Assembly (NCBI GenBank): GCA_944990035.1
Contig: CALYLX010000034.1
Span: forward strand, 434,001 to 498,000
DNA length: 64,000 nt
Direction of reading: 5' to 3'
Origin: Clitopilus passeckerianus
Lineage: Eukaryota; Basidiomycota; Agaricomycetes; Agaricales; Entolomataceae
Shown: in pieces, positions 21,954 to 31,771 of the stretch
How positions within the stretch are numbered: the first letter of the stretch is position 1
Layout: the number at the start of each line of letters is the position of its first letter
Position numbers and translations under genes: made by a program
Notes under the pieces: model-generated
What the model saw: the letters and a program-made list of their open reading frames with translations, nothing else
Databases searched by the model: none
Told to the model about the DNA's origin: nothing

Positions 21954-22497
21954 ATTTCCGGGTTTCTTTGACGCATCGCTTGTTAAGCCCCTCCTCCTTC
22001 CCTGCCCACACTCTCTCATTCCCATCTGCCCCAAACCGGTTGATTTTAGTCTCATCAGACCAATAGACCTTTTTCCAATCATCTACAGTTCACTCCTTAT
22101 GCCTCTCTGCAAACTCCTTCCGTGCACGAATATGCTTCCGGTCAAGTGCAGGTCGTTTCACCTTTCTAAAGGACTTCCAACCAGTGTTTTTGAGGCCCCT
22201 GCGTACTGTCTGAAGTGTGACAGTCGTGTTGGTAATATCTTGAAGAACTCTAGCAGCTTGGACAGCTGTAGAAATCTTGCCCATGTGCATATTGAGTTTT
22301 GTGTATTCAATGTTGGCAGGCGTAAGCTTAGGAGGACAGCCACCAGATGACTTGGGAAGGTGAGGACAATGCTTATCACGTATTCTGCTAATAGAAGCAA
22401 GGCCAATACCAGTCTTTTTATGAATATGAGTGGCAGTGAGGCCAGTATGAAGCAGTTCAATGACACAGGTAGTCTGAGCTTTGGTGAGAGCATGCAT
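21954..22497 (-). pseudogene. N-terminal part of a Tc1-type transposase
   Basis: From ATG 22497 (MHALTKAQTTCVIELL), the HTH region reads THIHKKTGIGLASISRI, followed by GGCPPKLTP. A stop near 22090 interrupts just before TVDDWKKVYWSDETKINRFG, which carries the first catalytic Asp. The related intact copy has Trp at the stop (EWTV), so TGG became TGA. The frame ends at the LTR after SDASKKPG. It is a different subfamily from the element at 10.4 kb. Confidence 0.82.
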
Positions 22498-22847
22498 GAT
22501 GGGTTGGGGGCAAAGCAGCACTTGGGTCAGCTGTATATATAGTGTACTGACACTCTAGTCACATGACCTTGTTGACTACAATCAACAAACTCGAGTATCA
22601 TGTGACTTATCACATGATTACTAGATTCAAAACACCTAGCAACAAAACCCTTCCAATGGGTCACCACCTTGTACTGTGTGAAACACCTGCTAAAAGTGGA
22701 AGCACAGCCTCAGGGTCATGTCAGCATCAAGCCAAGAGATTGAACTATGATATATATTATTTTCAAGATTTTGCATAATTTATTTCATTAGCTATTAACA
22801 CATCTTTGGAAAAGTAGTAAACATTGGAAGGGTTTTGTTGCCCACTG
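21954..22847 (-). mobile_element. second Tc1-type element, truncated by the chromovirus
   Basis: Its intact end is at 22847 (minus strand CAGTGGGCAACAAAACCC), next to TA at 22848-22849. A second copy of the CAACAAAACCCTTCCAATG motif at about 22640-22660 is an internal direct repeat, as in IR/DR-type Tc1 ends. The other half of the element is missing beyond the LTR. It had inserted into the Plavaka element to its right. Confidence 0.8.
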
Positions 22848-22849
22848 TA

Positions 22850-25800
22850 ACTCCCACTCGGCAGCAGCACCTGCACATGGAAGTGACACAAATTCAGCGC
22901 CAGGTCCATCCAGAGGGGCACCTGCACAAAATGGTGCGCCAACAGACCTGCCACGAGCTGAGCCTCCTTGAGCTCACCTTCACAAGTTTTACCACCCGAA
23001 ACTCAATGGTCAGTTTGAATTCTTTGAGCCTATATACTTCCTAACCTTCGTTTGGCTCTTTTAGGCTGTTCATGTACAGCAGAGGGTCGAGATCTTGATG
23101 CCGGCACTCAGCCCCCACCATGATACCCGAACAATGACCCCACTGACTGGTGGCTGTTTGCCAATTGGGACTCGTTTGAGTTGGCAGAACTGTTGTACTG
23201 CAAGGGCCAGATGTCGGCCAAGCATACCGACATGCTAATGCATATATGGTCTCGAATTACAGCCAAGTCTGGCGAGCTGGCACCATTCAGCAGCAACAAG
23301 GAAATGCTTGACACTATTGACGCAATACCACTGGCTGGTGTTCCCTGGCAGTCGTTCTAAATCCAGTATTCTGGAAGCCTTCCCGAAAATTCTGTACCTC
23401 CTCAGTGGATGCTCGATACACAAACGATTTTCTTTCGGGATTCTTGTCTCATTGTCCACAAGATGCTTGCTAACCCCGACTATAACGGTTGCTTTGATTA
23501 TGCACTGGTTTGTCTATTTGATGAAACTGGTGATCGTCAATATAAAAATTTGATGAGCAGAGATTGGGCATGGGAACAAGCTGTATGTCTCATCTATTGA
23601 ACTTGTTTTCTTTCAGTGATTGACCACTGACATAGGATGAAATTGCTGCAGACGAGAAAACTCATGGGGCAATGTTTGTCTCAATCGTGCTCGGAAGCGA
23701 CAAAACCACAGTCTCAGTGGCAACAGGTCACAATGAATACTGGCCACTGTACATGTCAGTTGGGAACGTCTATAATAGTGTTCGCCGAGCACACCGAGGA
23801 GCACTTGTGCCTATTGCATTCTTATCAATACCGACAGGTGAGAGCCTCATACCTTTTCCCATTCTCAGCCTCATTATTGTTGAACACAGTTGTGAATGCT
23901 GATGCTGACGATGTTGAATTTCGTGAATACTGCCGACAGGTTTTCCGCATGTCAATTTCAAGAGTTCTCGACAGCCTTCGGTCTGGGATGACAGAACCTA
24001 AGGTTGTTCAATGTCCTGACAACCATTTCCGTCGCGCTGTTTATAGGGTTGGCCCATACATTGCAGATTACCCAGAGCAGATTCTGCTCAGCAGCTTAGT
24101 ACAAGGCTGGTGTCCTCGCTCAGTCAATATATGTATCCTAGCTTTCATTGATTGATGACCATGTCTTTTCAGATGCACTGCTCCGAAAAAAAACAACCTT
24201 GATCCTGATGAGGCAAGTATCCAACGGTCTCGCCCGCACACTGAAGAGCTGGTCGGCTGTCTGAATACAAAGAAACTGTGGCTCGGCTATGGTATTGTGG
24301 GGTCAGGTGTGGTATGAAGCTACCTTTTTCAAGTTCTACTGTTTGTGATGCTAACAGAATTTATGCAGTGTTATGATTTTGCTTACATGTTTCTCCTTAC
24401 ATACCCCGGCCCGCTTACCTATGCACGATTACTCACATATGCTGCGCATCACTGCGCATTTTTCATCTTTTTCCATGCTTACTCCGCATCTCTCACGATC
24501 GTGAGAGACTTATACCTTATCTGACTCTTTCTGACTCGCATTGAGTCATACTGACTCATGTACTTACTCATCATGCTGCGCATGACTCATTACTTACTCA
24601 GCATGCTGCGCATGTGCTATATTTAGAACTACTAGATAGGTATATAAACCTGTACCATTTGGTCAAGGCTCCTCAGCTTGACCTAGGCAATCTACCTAAC
24701 TGCTTAGTTCTCTACTTCGCCTTTAAGTCCCTTGCTTCGTCAATCTCACCAGGTCGTCAGTACAGCCGCAGCTGCTGACAAATCTCTGTCTTTGTTTATC
24801 AAAGACATCGAGCGTAAACAGTATTACCTAAGTTGTTAGGCTCTGCCTTAACATGCAGCCGTTTACAAATGACTTCCTGCGTGCCGACATACATGAATTG
24901 CTCTCGCCGGATTTGCTACATCAACTCATCAAGGGCACTTTCAAAGACCATCTCGTCACCTGGGTCACACAGTACATCAACAATAGCTATCCAAAGCCAT
25001 GGGCAAAGGAGATCCTTGACGAGATTGACCAAAGGTGTGTAGTGCCTCATTCCACCTTTATTGGTCAGCTGATCATTATTAGGATTGCACTGGCACCACC
25101 CTTCTCTGGTTTGCAGTGTTTTCCTCAAGGCTGAGGCTTCAAACAGTGGACAGGCGATGACTCCAAAGTGTTAATGAAGGTGGTGGGAGTTGTTTTGTAT
25201 GAGAACAGCGTACTCAATATATTATAACAGGTTTACCTATCAGCCATCGAGGGCTTTGTGCCCCGCAAGATGATGAAGGCAATTCGTGCCTTTCTTGAGT
25301 TTTGTTATATTGCACGCCGTAATGTTATCACCGAGAAAAGCTTGGCTGAGCTCCAGGAAGCCAATGCTCGCTATCAGCATTACCGAGTTATCTTCAAAGA
25401 CATACGTAGGAATACGTGACGAGGGGTTTTGCCTCCCACGCCAGCATGCTATGGTACATTACTTTTGCCTTATCCGACTCTTTGGGGCCCCAAACGGACT
25501 GTGTTCATCAATTACGAAAGCAAAACACATCAAGGCAGTGAAAGAGCCGTGGCAATGATCGAACCGACACAATCCCCTTGACCAGATGCTTTGGACCAAC
25601 CAGTGTCTGGATAAACTAGCAGTAGCTTGGGTTGAGTTTATGCACCGCGGTATGCTTAGTGCCGAAGATCTTGAGCCCACTTTGCAGCTGATTGGTGAGT
25701 CTGGTCTATGTCCTTCCGTTACTTGCACTCAAATCAGTTCAGAAAACATTTGACAGAGTCGAGGTGCAAAACCTCGCAAGAAGAAGAAGCATGAAGTGGA

Positions 25801-26589
25801 GGATCTTGACAGTATCGTCAGCAATCCAGATATCTGTGCCCAGGTATCACTTGTACGATGCTATCGTAAGTTTTTTCTCAAGGTTACTTGTATTCGTGGG
25901 GTTTTAACCAAGATCTGTTAGGATGGAAGAAGGGTGTCAATGCTGCAACCCACAAAATTCATGTACCAGGCTTCCCTGAACTCATCTGATGCTACCTCTA
26001 CAACGACGCTCTGCAAATCAGCCACGATAATTGTCCCCGGCCCTTGGTTTCTATCAACACGTGCCCACTTTTTGAAGGCATTGTGCTGGCTTTCCCTTCC
26101 ACCGTCTCGGTCTTCTACACCCCAAGCAATGCAAGTGGGATCACTGGTCTCTGCAGGGAACATATCCGTGCAGTACCTCGCTGGCGTAATGGCCCATCAT
26201 GATATGACTGCATCTTCATTAAGACAATGCCCCACTAACAACTGCCTGGCTTTAAAAGGCTTTGAGTAGCGTGAGTCCGGCTATTCTTTTCATTTTTCCA
26301 TGCTACCAAGCAACATTCATGTGTGCTTGTGCACTGGTACGATGCATCTTGTGACCATCCTGACTCCGACTCTGGCATGTAGATTGTACAACCTGCAACC
26401 CACAATAATGGTGAGCCCAAGCTCTCGGTGGTTCCTATCACAAGCATTTACCGAGCGGCTCATCTACTACCAATCTTTGGGGATGCACCGGTTCCTTGTG
26501 AGCTGAACTTCTCAGACAGCTTGGATGTCTTCCAGGCATTCTATGTCAATAAATTCGCAGATCATCACACCTTTGAAATTGCGTCCTGA
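22850..26589 (+). pseudogene. Plavaka (KDZ-related) transposase, decayed
   Basis: This is a large DNA-transposon transposase of the Plavaka class found in agaricomycetes. Signature blocks lie in order on the plus strand with small introns: FYHPKLNG (about 22990), DWWLFANWDSFELAELLYCK, IDAIPLAGVPWQSF (about 23340), MLANPDYNGCFDYA, DWAWEQA (about 23580), LGSDKTTVSVATGHNEYWPL, YIADYPEQILLSSLVQGWCP, PFTNDFLRADIHELLSPDLL (after the solo LTR) and FSGLQCFPQG. Then come GFCLPRQHAMVHY, LFGAPNGLCSSITKAKHIKA and the C-terminus FYVNKFADHHTFEIAS, with stop at 26587-26589. In-frame TGA codons interrupt it (after FPQG, after VKEPWQ, and after a PPP run near 23117), mostly where Arg would be CGA. A 485-bp solo LTR sits in one intron. 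The 5' end is cut by the Tc1 copy. Confidence 0.85.
24369..24853 (+). repeat. solo LTR of the chromovirus family with 5-bp target duplication
   Basis: This 485-bp copy is in the opposite orientation to the full element. It is flanked by TGCAG on both sides (24364-24368 and 24854-24858). It is the product of recombination between two LTRs of a former full insertion. It sits exactly at a Plavaka intron 3' splice site. Confidence 0.95.
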
Positions 26590-26892
26590 CCCCCGCTGTC
26601 GGGCCAGACATGCACCTTACCTTATACTTACTGTAACGCTTATCATTATATGTCATTTAACACACCCTTAGACTAGAGGTCAACTGTACTTAGCATTGGC
26701 TTTTTTCTCTTAATCAAATAGCACTTGCTTAATATTGCTCGTCTGACTTAGCCTAACTTAGACTACATTCATTTTCTCTAATGTGAAATTTGGTTAAGAA
26801 AATGATAAGGCAATTATCTACTTAGAATGTCTTATCTTGTCTTATCCCAATTCTAAGTCATTCTAAGGAAGGAAAAGCACTAACGTGATCTG
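26590..26892. other. AT-rich spacer, no gene seen
   Basis: This stretch has repeated CTTAGAATG/CTTAGCC-type words, similar to those at 10310-10395. They may be ends of an old element that lies around the transposon nest, but no clean inverted repeat could be defined. Confidence 0.35.
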
Positions 26893-28659
26893 CTAATGGA
26901 CCGATGTCAATGGTGACGTCAACTCGTACCCAGCCTCCTCAAGGACACTTGCTCCCTCATCTCCTGCGCTATCTGTGCATTGGCACTTATTGGGCGAGTC
27001 GTTGGCCGTGGAGTCCTTGCGAGAGCGCTTACCACTGGTGAATGTCGGCATTTCTTCAGCCATGGCGTTTATTTGCGCGGGACTTAGGTTACTTGATTTG
27101 GGCTTGTGAACTTGTCCCCGTTCACCTCCACCATCAAGATTATAAAGTACTCGGGCAAAAATCAAGCGGCCTTCCACAGTTTTTAGGTCATCGGTTTCTT
27201 CGGTATAACATACCTAAAGAAAAGGCATAGTTAGTCTCGGGGCAGCCTAATCAAACCTGTGTCATTATACCTCCAAGCTACGGGAACCTCTATCCGGGTC
27301 TTGGAAGAGGATGTGTTGTCTAGCGTTGCAACCCTCATCAATGTAAACCACCAGAAGAACGGAATCCTCTGCCTTTCCATCATTCTTCTTTAAAAGATTC
27401 AGAAGCCTTACCAAGCTAGCACCCTGTAGCAGCAAGCAATTATAATCCTCCGAGTGTTGTTGGCCATTTCTCCAAGGCTTTGAATTTACTTCTACCAGGA
27501 AGCAGAGAATGAAGTGTTTGATCCATATGGAGAAGTCGCTCTTTGGGGTATACTTGTAGCGCCCCATGTTGTGGGTAACTATGAGCGGGAATGGCCACTG
27601 GTTTTGGTTGCTGCATTGCTATATCAGTATGAGAAATACTTGAAGCTACGTGAAATGAGAACACCTACAATTTAATCGACAATGCCTGACGCTTGTCAGA
27701 ACCAACGAGGTGCAAATGCAGCTTGAAGGAAAAGAGACCGTTTGCGAAGACTTCTTTGTTCCCTTGTGACCAGGCATTGTTCTGGACGGAGTCGGTGTGC
27801 ATATCTAGCATATGATGCATCTCAACCGGAGTACATGGAGGACACCCCTGATCTCCCCCGTTTCCGCTGACCGTCTCGGAAGCTTGACCGAAATATTCTT
27901 CGGCATGCTTACTCCCAAAAACCGTTTTGAGGTATTCGAAGTCCTAGGAAAGAGTTAGATGTTGATACATACAAAACCATTTTAGGGTGAAGCGTACTGT
28001 GTCTTAGGGACATGGTCTGGTATGTCTCCACGAACTAAGGAAGAGAATCGCCAATAATAGCATTTATCTCATTTCTAACGATGTCCAGGTCAACAAATTC
28101 GCCAACCTAAACAGCGGTGGCTTTGATAAAAAGTTCAGCTAAGGCATAAGGATCGTTTGAGTCTTCAAATCTGATGAAGTCAGGTGCTGTTCCGGGTTGA
28201 TCTCAGCTGTCGGTTGATTTACAGGCAAGATATTACGATGTACTGTTCCCTGGAAGTGAGGTTTCAACTACGGCGTCTATAGAACCAGATTACTTATGAT
28301 TAGGAGATCGAAGGGAAACGTGAAAATGCACTGGGCATTTGCACGAGCAACATCTCGGAGAGCTCGAGATCCTGGACCAGCATATTACCGGGGAGGTTAA
28401 CTGCCTTGGTCTCGTCAAGAAAGTTTATTTCTTTGATAAGAGCTCCCAGCTGTTCCCCGTATATACCAATAGACACCTTTGGTTCCTTGCATTGCCATAC
28501 GCTGAGTCGTAGAGCCTCAATATTCTTAAGAGTGATAGGAAGCTTGTCCTTGACGATCTCCCTCAAGTCTGAGATGTCCTTGCCGATGACTTTGAAGGGA
28601 GTTTCAATGGGGCTAGCCTTGGGATTGAGTAGGAGGCACCACACTTCGGTGGCGGCCAT
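26893..28659 (-). pseudogene. Crinkler-type N-terminal domain protein with nuclease-like region, probably degenerate
   Basis: The ATG at 28659 begins MAATEVWCLLLNPKASP. The first 105 residues match the fungal Crinkler (CRN) header: ubiquitin-like fold, DLREIVKDKL, LRLSVWQCKEP, and a closing LLVQMP. Later exons on the same strand are DFEYLKTVFGSKHAEEYF (27951-27660) and FILCFLVEVNSKP with YNCLLLQGASLVRLL (about 27625-27272). The latter resembles the EVxSxP restriction-nuclease-like block seen in CRN proteins. The last exon ends PLTSVH at 26893. Between 28340 and 27955 the frame has stops and no good splice pair, so the copy is probably broken. In known families such headers carry nuclease and kinase effector domains; here the kinase is absent downstream. 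Confidence 0.6.
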
Positions 28660-29949
28660 GGTGGGGGTGGGGGGAAAGGGCCAACTCGTACGTCATGTCA
28701 CACGTGATGATATCTAATTTTAGCCACATCACATAATATCCCAGATGGGGACCTTCCCGAAATGGCTGAAAAGATTTTCGCGATTGTTTTTCATTGTAGA
28801 CGCGTCCTTGGATCATCTTCAACTGCAGATATTCATTATTATCAAGATCATGCCAATAGATCATGCCAATATACGCGTACTCTTTCTTTGAATTAACTCC
28901 TACCCTCAATGGAAACCCGATCTCTCGACCTGCTTCCTTGAGCAGCCGAGTGTAAGGAAAGTTGGAGTTCCCAGTTTCATGGGCAGAAGAATCGATTTAT
29001 TTCCCCTGTACAACTGAAGTGTTCGGCTAAGTCTTAATGGTTAACTGGCAAGGGCATCTGTTATCGAGCTTCTTGCTCTCAATCTTCCGACCAAACACCA
29101 TCGGTCTGAATTACAAATGAGCTTAACCCCTTGATGTTGCACTCGCGCCTGTTCCGAGCCTCCATCGTGTCTAGACTGTCATCCCAAGACAAGATAACTA
29201 AATTCATCTTTCTGATCATAGCACGATCGAGGTTATTTGGATTGAAAGCGCAACTTGTAAGGAAGCTACGGATGGGGTTGGCTGGGGCGGTGCCAGATGA
29301 TCAACTCATGAACACTGAACAGGGGCAAAGCCGTAAAGTTCAACGTACGAGCGGTTGGATACTTATGGATTTAGTTGATGTTGATATACAGCGAGCATAC
29401 ATCAACTGGGCTCGCTTGTTGCTTATGCGGTGAAGGCCGGATATTTGCTTTCCAGCGACTTCTCTTACTACGGGGCATTCGGATTGTTGCTCCCATGAAT
29501 TGTATATCACTCTTGAAACAGAGTTCAGGCCACGTGTCGACGTGCGGCATCATTGTTAGAACGAGCTAGTAGAATTCTCAGTCAGGCAAGCCACCTGATA
29601 ATTAAAAGATGAGTGGTATGAGATCATTCCTGGTACCAATGTGGATTATGTGGCTTCAAATCTGTATAAGGATTTCGACAATTAACCCCATGTTTCTTTA
29701 TGCGGACTCATGCCCAGTGGAAACCCCTAGAGGCTCGACATTACTCTATCTCGCTCGTAGATGTTCGAGCCTGCTCGAGTTTGGGCGGCATCACACTATA
29801 GTTCTGTACCGCCGCCGTAAAGCCCATTCAGTTTTGCTTCACAGCAATTCATATCGAGCCAGGTCAGGTTAGATAGAGAATGACACAGTATATTATAGTC
29901 TAATCTAGACGAAGCACTGCCACGATACTAGTCGGCACATCACCCCAGG
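28660..29949. other. no gene seen
   Basis: The 5' flank of the Crinkler-type gene is followed by mixed sequence with short frames only. Nothing recognised on either strand. Confidence 0.4.
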
Positions 29950-30409
29950 CGCTCCCTATCCTCAGACTTCACATCCCTCCACTCGCACGCAATCGCCCAC
30001 CTCGACGTCAACCCATCCAACCTCGTCTCCACCCCCACCCCCACCGATCGTCTCCAAATCATCGATTTCGACATATCTGTCCACCTCGAGGGTGAGAGCG
30101 ACTAGATTGATGATTATATTGGGACGGAGGGATGGATGGTCCCGGAAATTGATGGAAGGAGGAGGAGGAGGGTGTATAGTCTGTTGAGGTGGATAGGCGG
30201 AGCTGTGGGAAGGTGTTTGAGGCGTTTGCGGGGAGGTTGGAGGGGAGCGACCCGGCTTGTCGACCTAGGTTGGCTGAGTGGTGTGAGATAGACGCTGGAG
30301 CAAGCGAAGGGTGATGAGAAAATAATGACGGATGCTGGAGGCGAAAGTTGGTCGCAGAGGAGCTGGTGGATAGTCCGACTTGCATTGTTGAAGACTATCA
30401 TTCATAAAA
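29950..30409 (+). pseudogene. decayed kinase fragment, paralogue of the 9.2-kb kinase
   Basis: The plus strand reads AIAHLDVNPSNLV, LQIIDFDISVHLEGES, a stop, DDYIGTEGWMVPEID, then in another frame DRRSCGKVFEAFAGRLEG and CRPRLAEWCEIDAGA. These match HLDINPANLVY, IIDFDVSV, APEIG, YSCGLVFTAFA and CRPKLAEWCGPHAG of the kinase at 9.2-10.3 kb. It contains stops and frameshifts and has no N-lobe. Confidence 0.75.
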
Positions 30410-30575
30410 TAGACATTTCGGGCTCCTGTCCGTTGTCTCTCTCGCTCCTCCGAATCATATTGACTTTAGCTGCCACTTTCTCCTTCTCCTGCTCCTGCCG
30501 AGCCTCATCTCGCCTCCCCTCTGTCTCTCATTGGTGGCCGTGCGATCGCATTCGATCCGGAACTGGGGATTCGGG
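30410..30575 (-). pseudogene. inverted partial copy of the YTA7 gene (post-bromodomain region)
   Basis: On the minus strand this matches YTA7 exon sequence at about 35940-36110, for example QFRIEC, RQRGGE versus RQRRDE, and the GQEPEMSI stretch. It holds several indels and substitutions. It is joined directly to the kinase fragment at its left. It is intron-free, but it falls inside one exon of the parent, so a DNA or RNA route cannot be told. Confidence 0.75.
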
Positions 30576-30604
30576 CGAAAGAAGAGAAGAGGAGGATGTA
30601 CAGT

Positions 30605-31010
30605 TCGGTTGAAGTTGACTGAGTGGTATGGGTTTGACGCTGGAGCGAGGGAAGGATGACGAGATAATGCATGCTGGGACGAAACATTGCTCACTGAATG
30701 ACAAGTATGAGGGACCACCAAGGAGCCTTCGATGATTCGGGCTTCAAGCTAGTTTAAAGCACGCCAGCTGCAAGGAGCGGAATCTGGCCTGTAGACGTCT
30801 TGCACTACGTCCCAAGTGTCGGCGCTTCAGCGGTTCCTTGGTGCAGGACGTTCAAGCCGAAGGCTGGGATACGGAAACACAAGAGATTGGGATGAAAGGC
30901 GGGAGTGATCTTGTGGTCGGGTGTTCTGAACTCATGGCTTTTGCTGCAAAGTATACGGGCGACGATCAGATTCTTGGAGCGGTTTGCAAAGAGGCTTGTT
31001 GGTTCGCGCT
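30605..31010 (+). pseudogene. further kinase 3'-end fragments
   Basis: Two more scraps of the same kinase family lie here. At 30605-30690 LKLTEWYGFDAGAREG repeats the RPRLAEWCEIDAGASEG block from 30260-30310. At about 30930-31010 MAFAAKYTGDDQIL matches FAAKHTGDDEGL of the 9.2-kb kinase. They are out of frame with each other. Confidence 0.6.
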
Positions 31011-31771
31011 GGGACTGGATGAGTTGAGAAGAGGAAGAAATGAGAGAGGAAGCCAGACGTCATCGTCCTTGCACATTTCCAGAATGATCGACATTGCCAT
31101 TTTAGGAAAAGGTCTGTGCATTGGTCACACCCAATAACGTCACGCTGTGCCGCAAGCCTGCAACGACGCAAAAAAGAGTCTTGAATACGGAGCGCTTTAT
31201 AAAATCGTTTCTTACTCGAGAACCCCCATCTTCACCTGGAAGGTTACCCTCACCAACTCACCTATTTCCTCCCCTTTCTCACCAAAATTTCACCGGAAAA
31301 TATCGGGAAAACGAACATCAATTTTCTTAAAACCAAAAACGGCGATGAATGAAGATGTTTGGAGGCGAAAGGGAGCAACTTGAATGTCGCAGAGGGACTA
31401 CGAGGAACGACGATCATGAGAGGGGTTCAACGGAGGAGGTCGCTCGGAACGGGGTAGACCAAACAGAGACAAATACTGACGAGGCACCGCCACCACAAAG
31501 GAGTTTGCTCTCGTCCGTTGCCCTCATCGACTGCAAGCACAATACTTGCTCTTCATCGTTCTATACAACGAACACATCAAGGCTGACGAAGACGACAGCA
31601 ACTAAGACGACGTTAGAAGCCCCTTTGAACCCTTTATAACCCTCTTGGTGAAAGGTACGCAGCCTTGGTCAGAACTCACGTAACACTTTTGTCGCTGATC
31701 CTTTCATCCCAGTTGTTGCCTGCTCCCCAGCTCCCGGCAACACCAAACTTTCTCCAAAACTTATTGAATGA
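31011..31771. other. upstream region of YTA7
   Basis: No gene is recognised. It includes pyrimidine-rich tracts and probably the YTA7 promoter and 5' UTR. No clear TATA box near the ATG. Confidence 0.4.

Noticed and set aside
14687..21958. Target-site duplication for the full chromovirus
   Set aside because: The five bases on each side (CCTGC and ATTTC) do not match, so none is claimed.
26893..28659. Intact Crinkler gene call
   Set aside because: Stops between 28340 and 27955 could not be removed by canonical introns, so it is listed as probably degenerate rather than as a clean CDS.
29131..29433. 100-codon plus-strand frame in the region 28.7-29.9 kb
   Set aside because: No motif, no neighbours in frame, and the region is otherwise non-coding.
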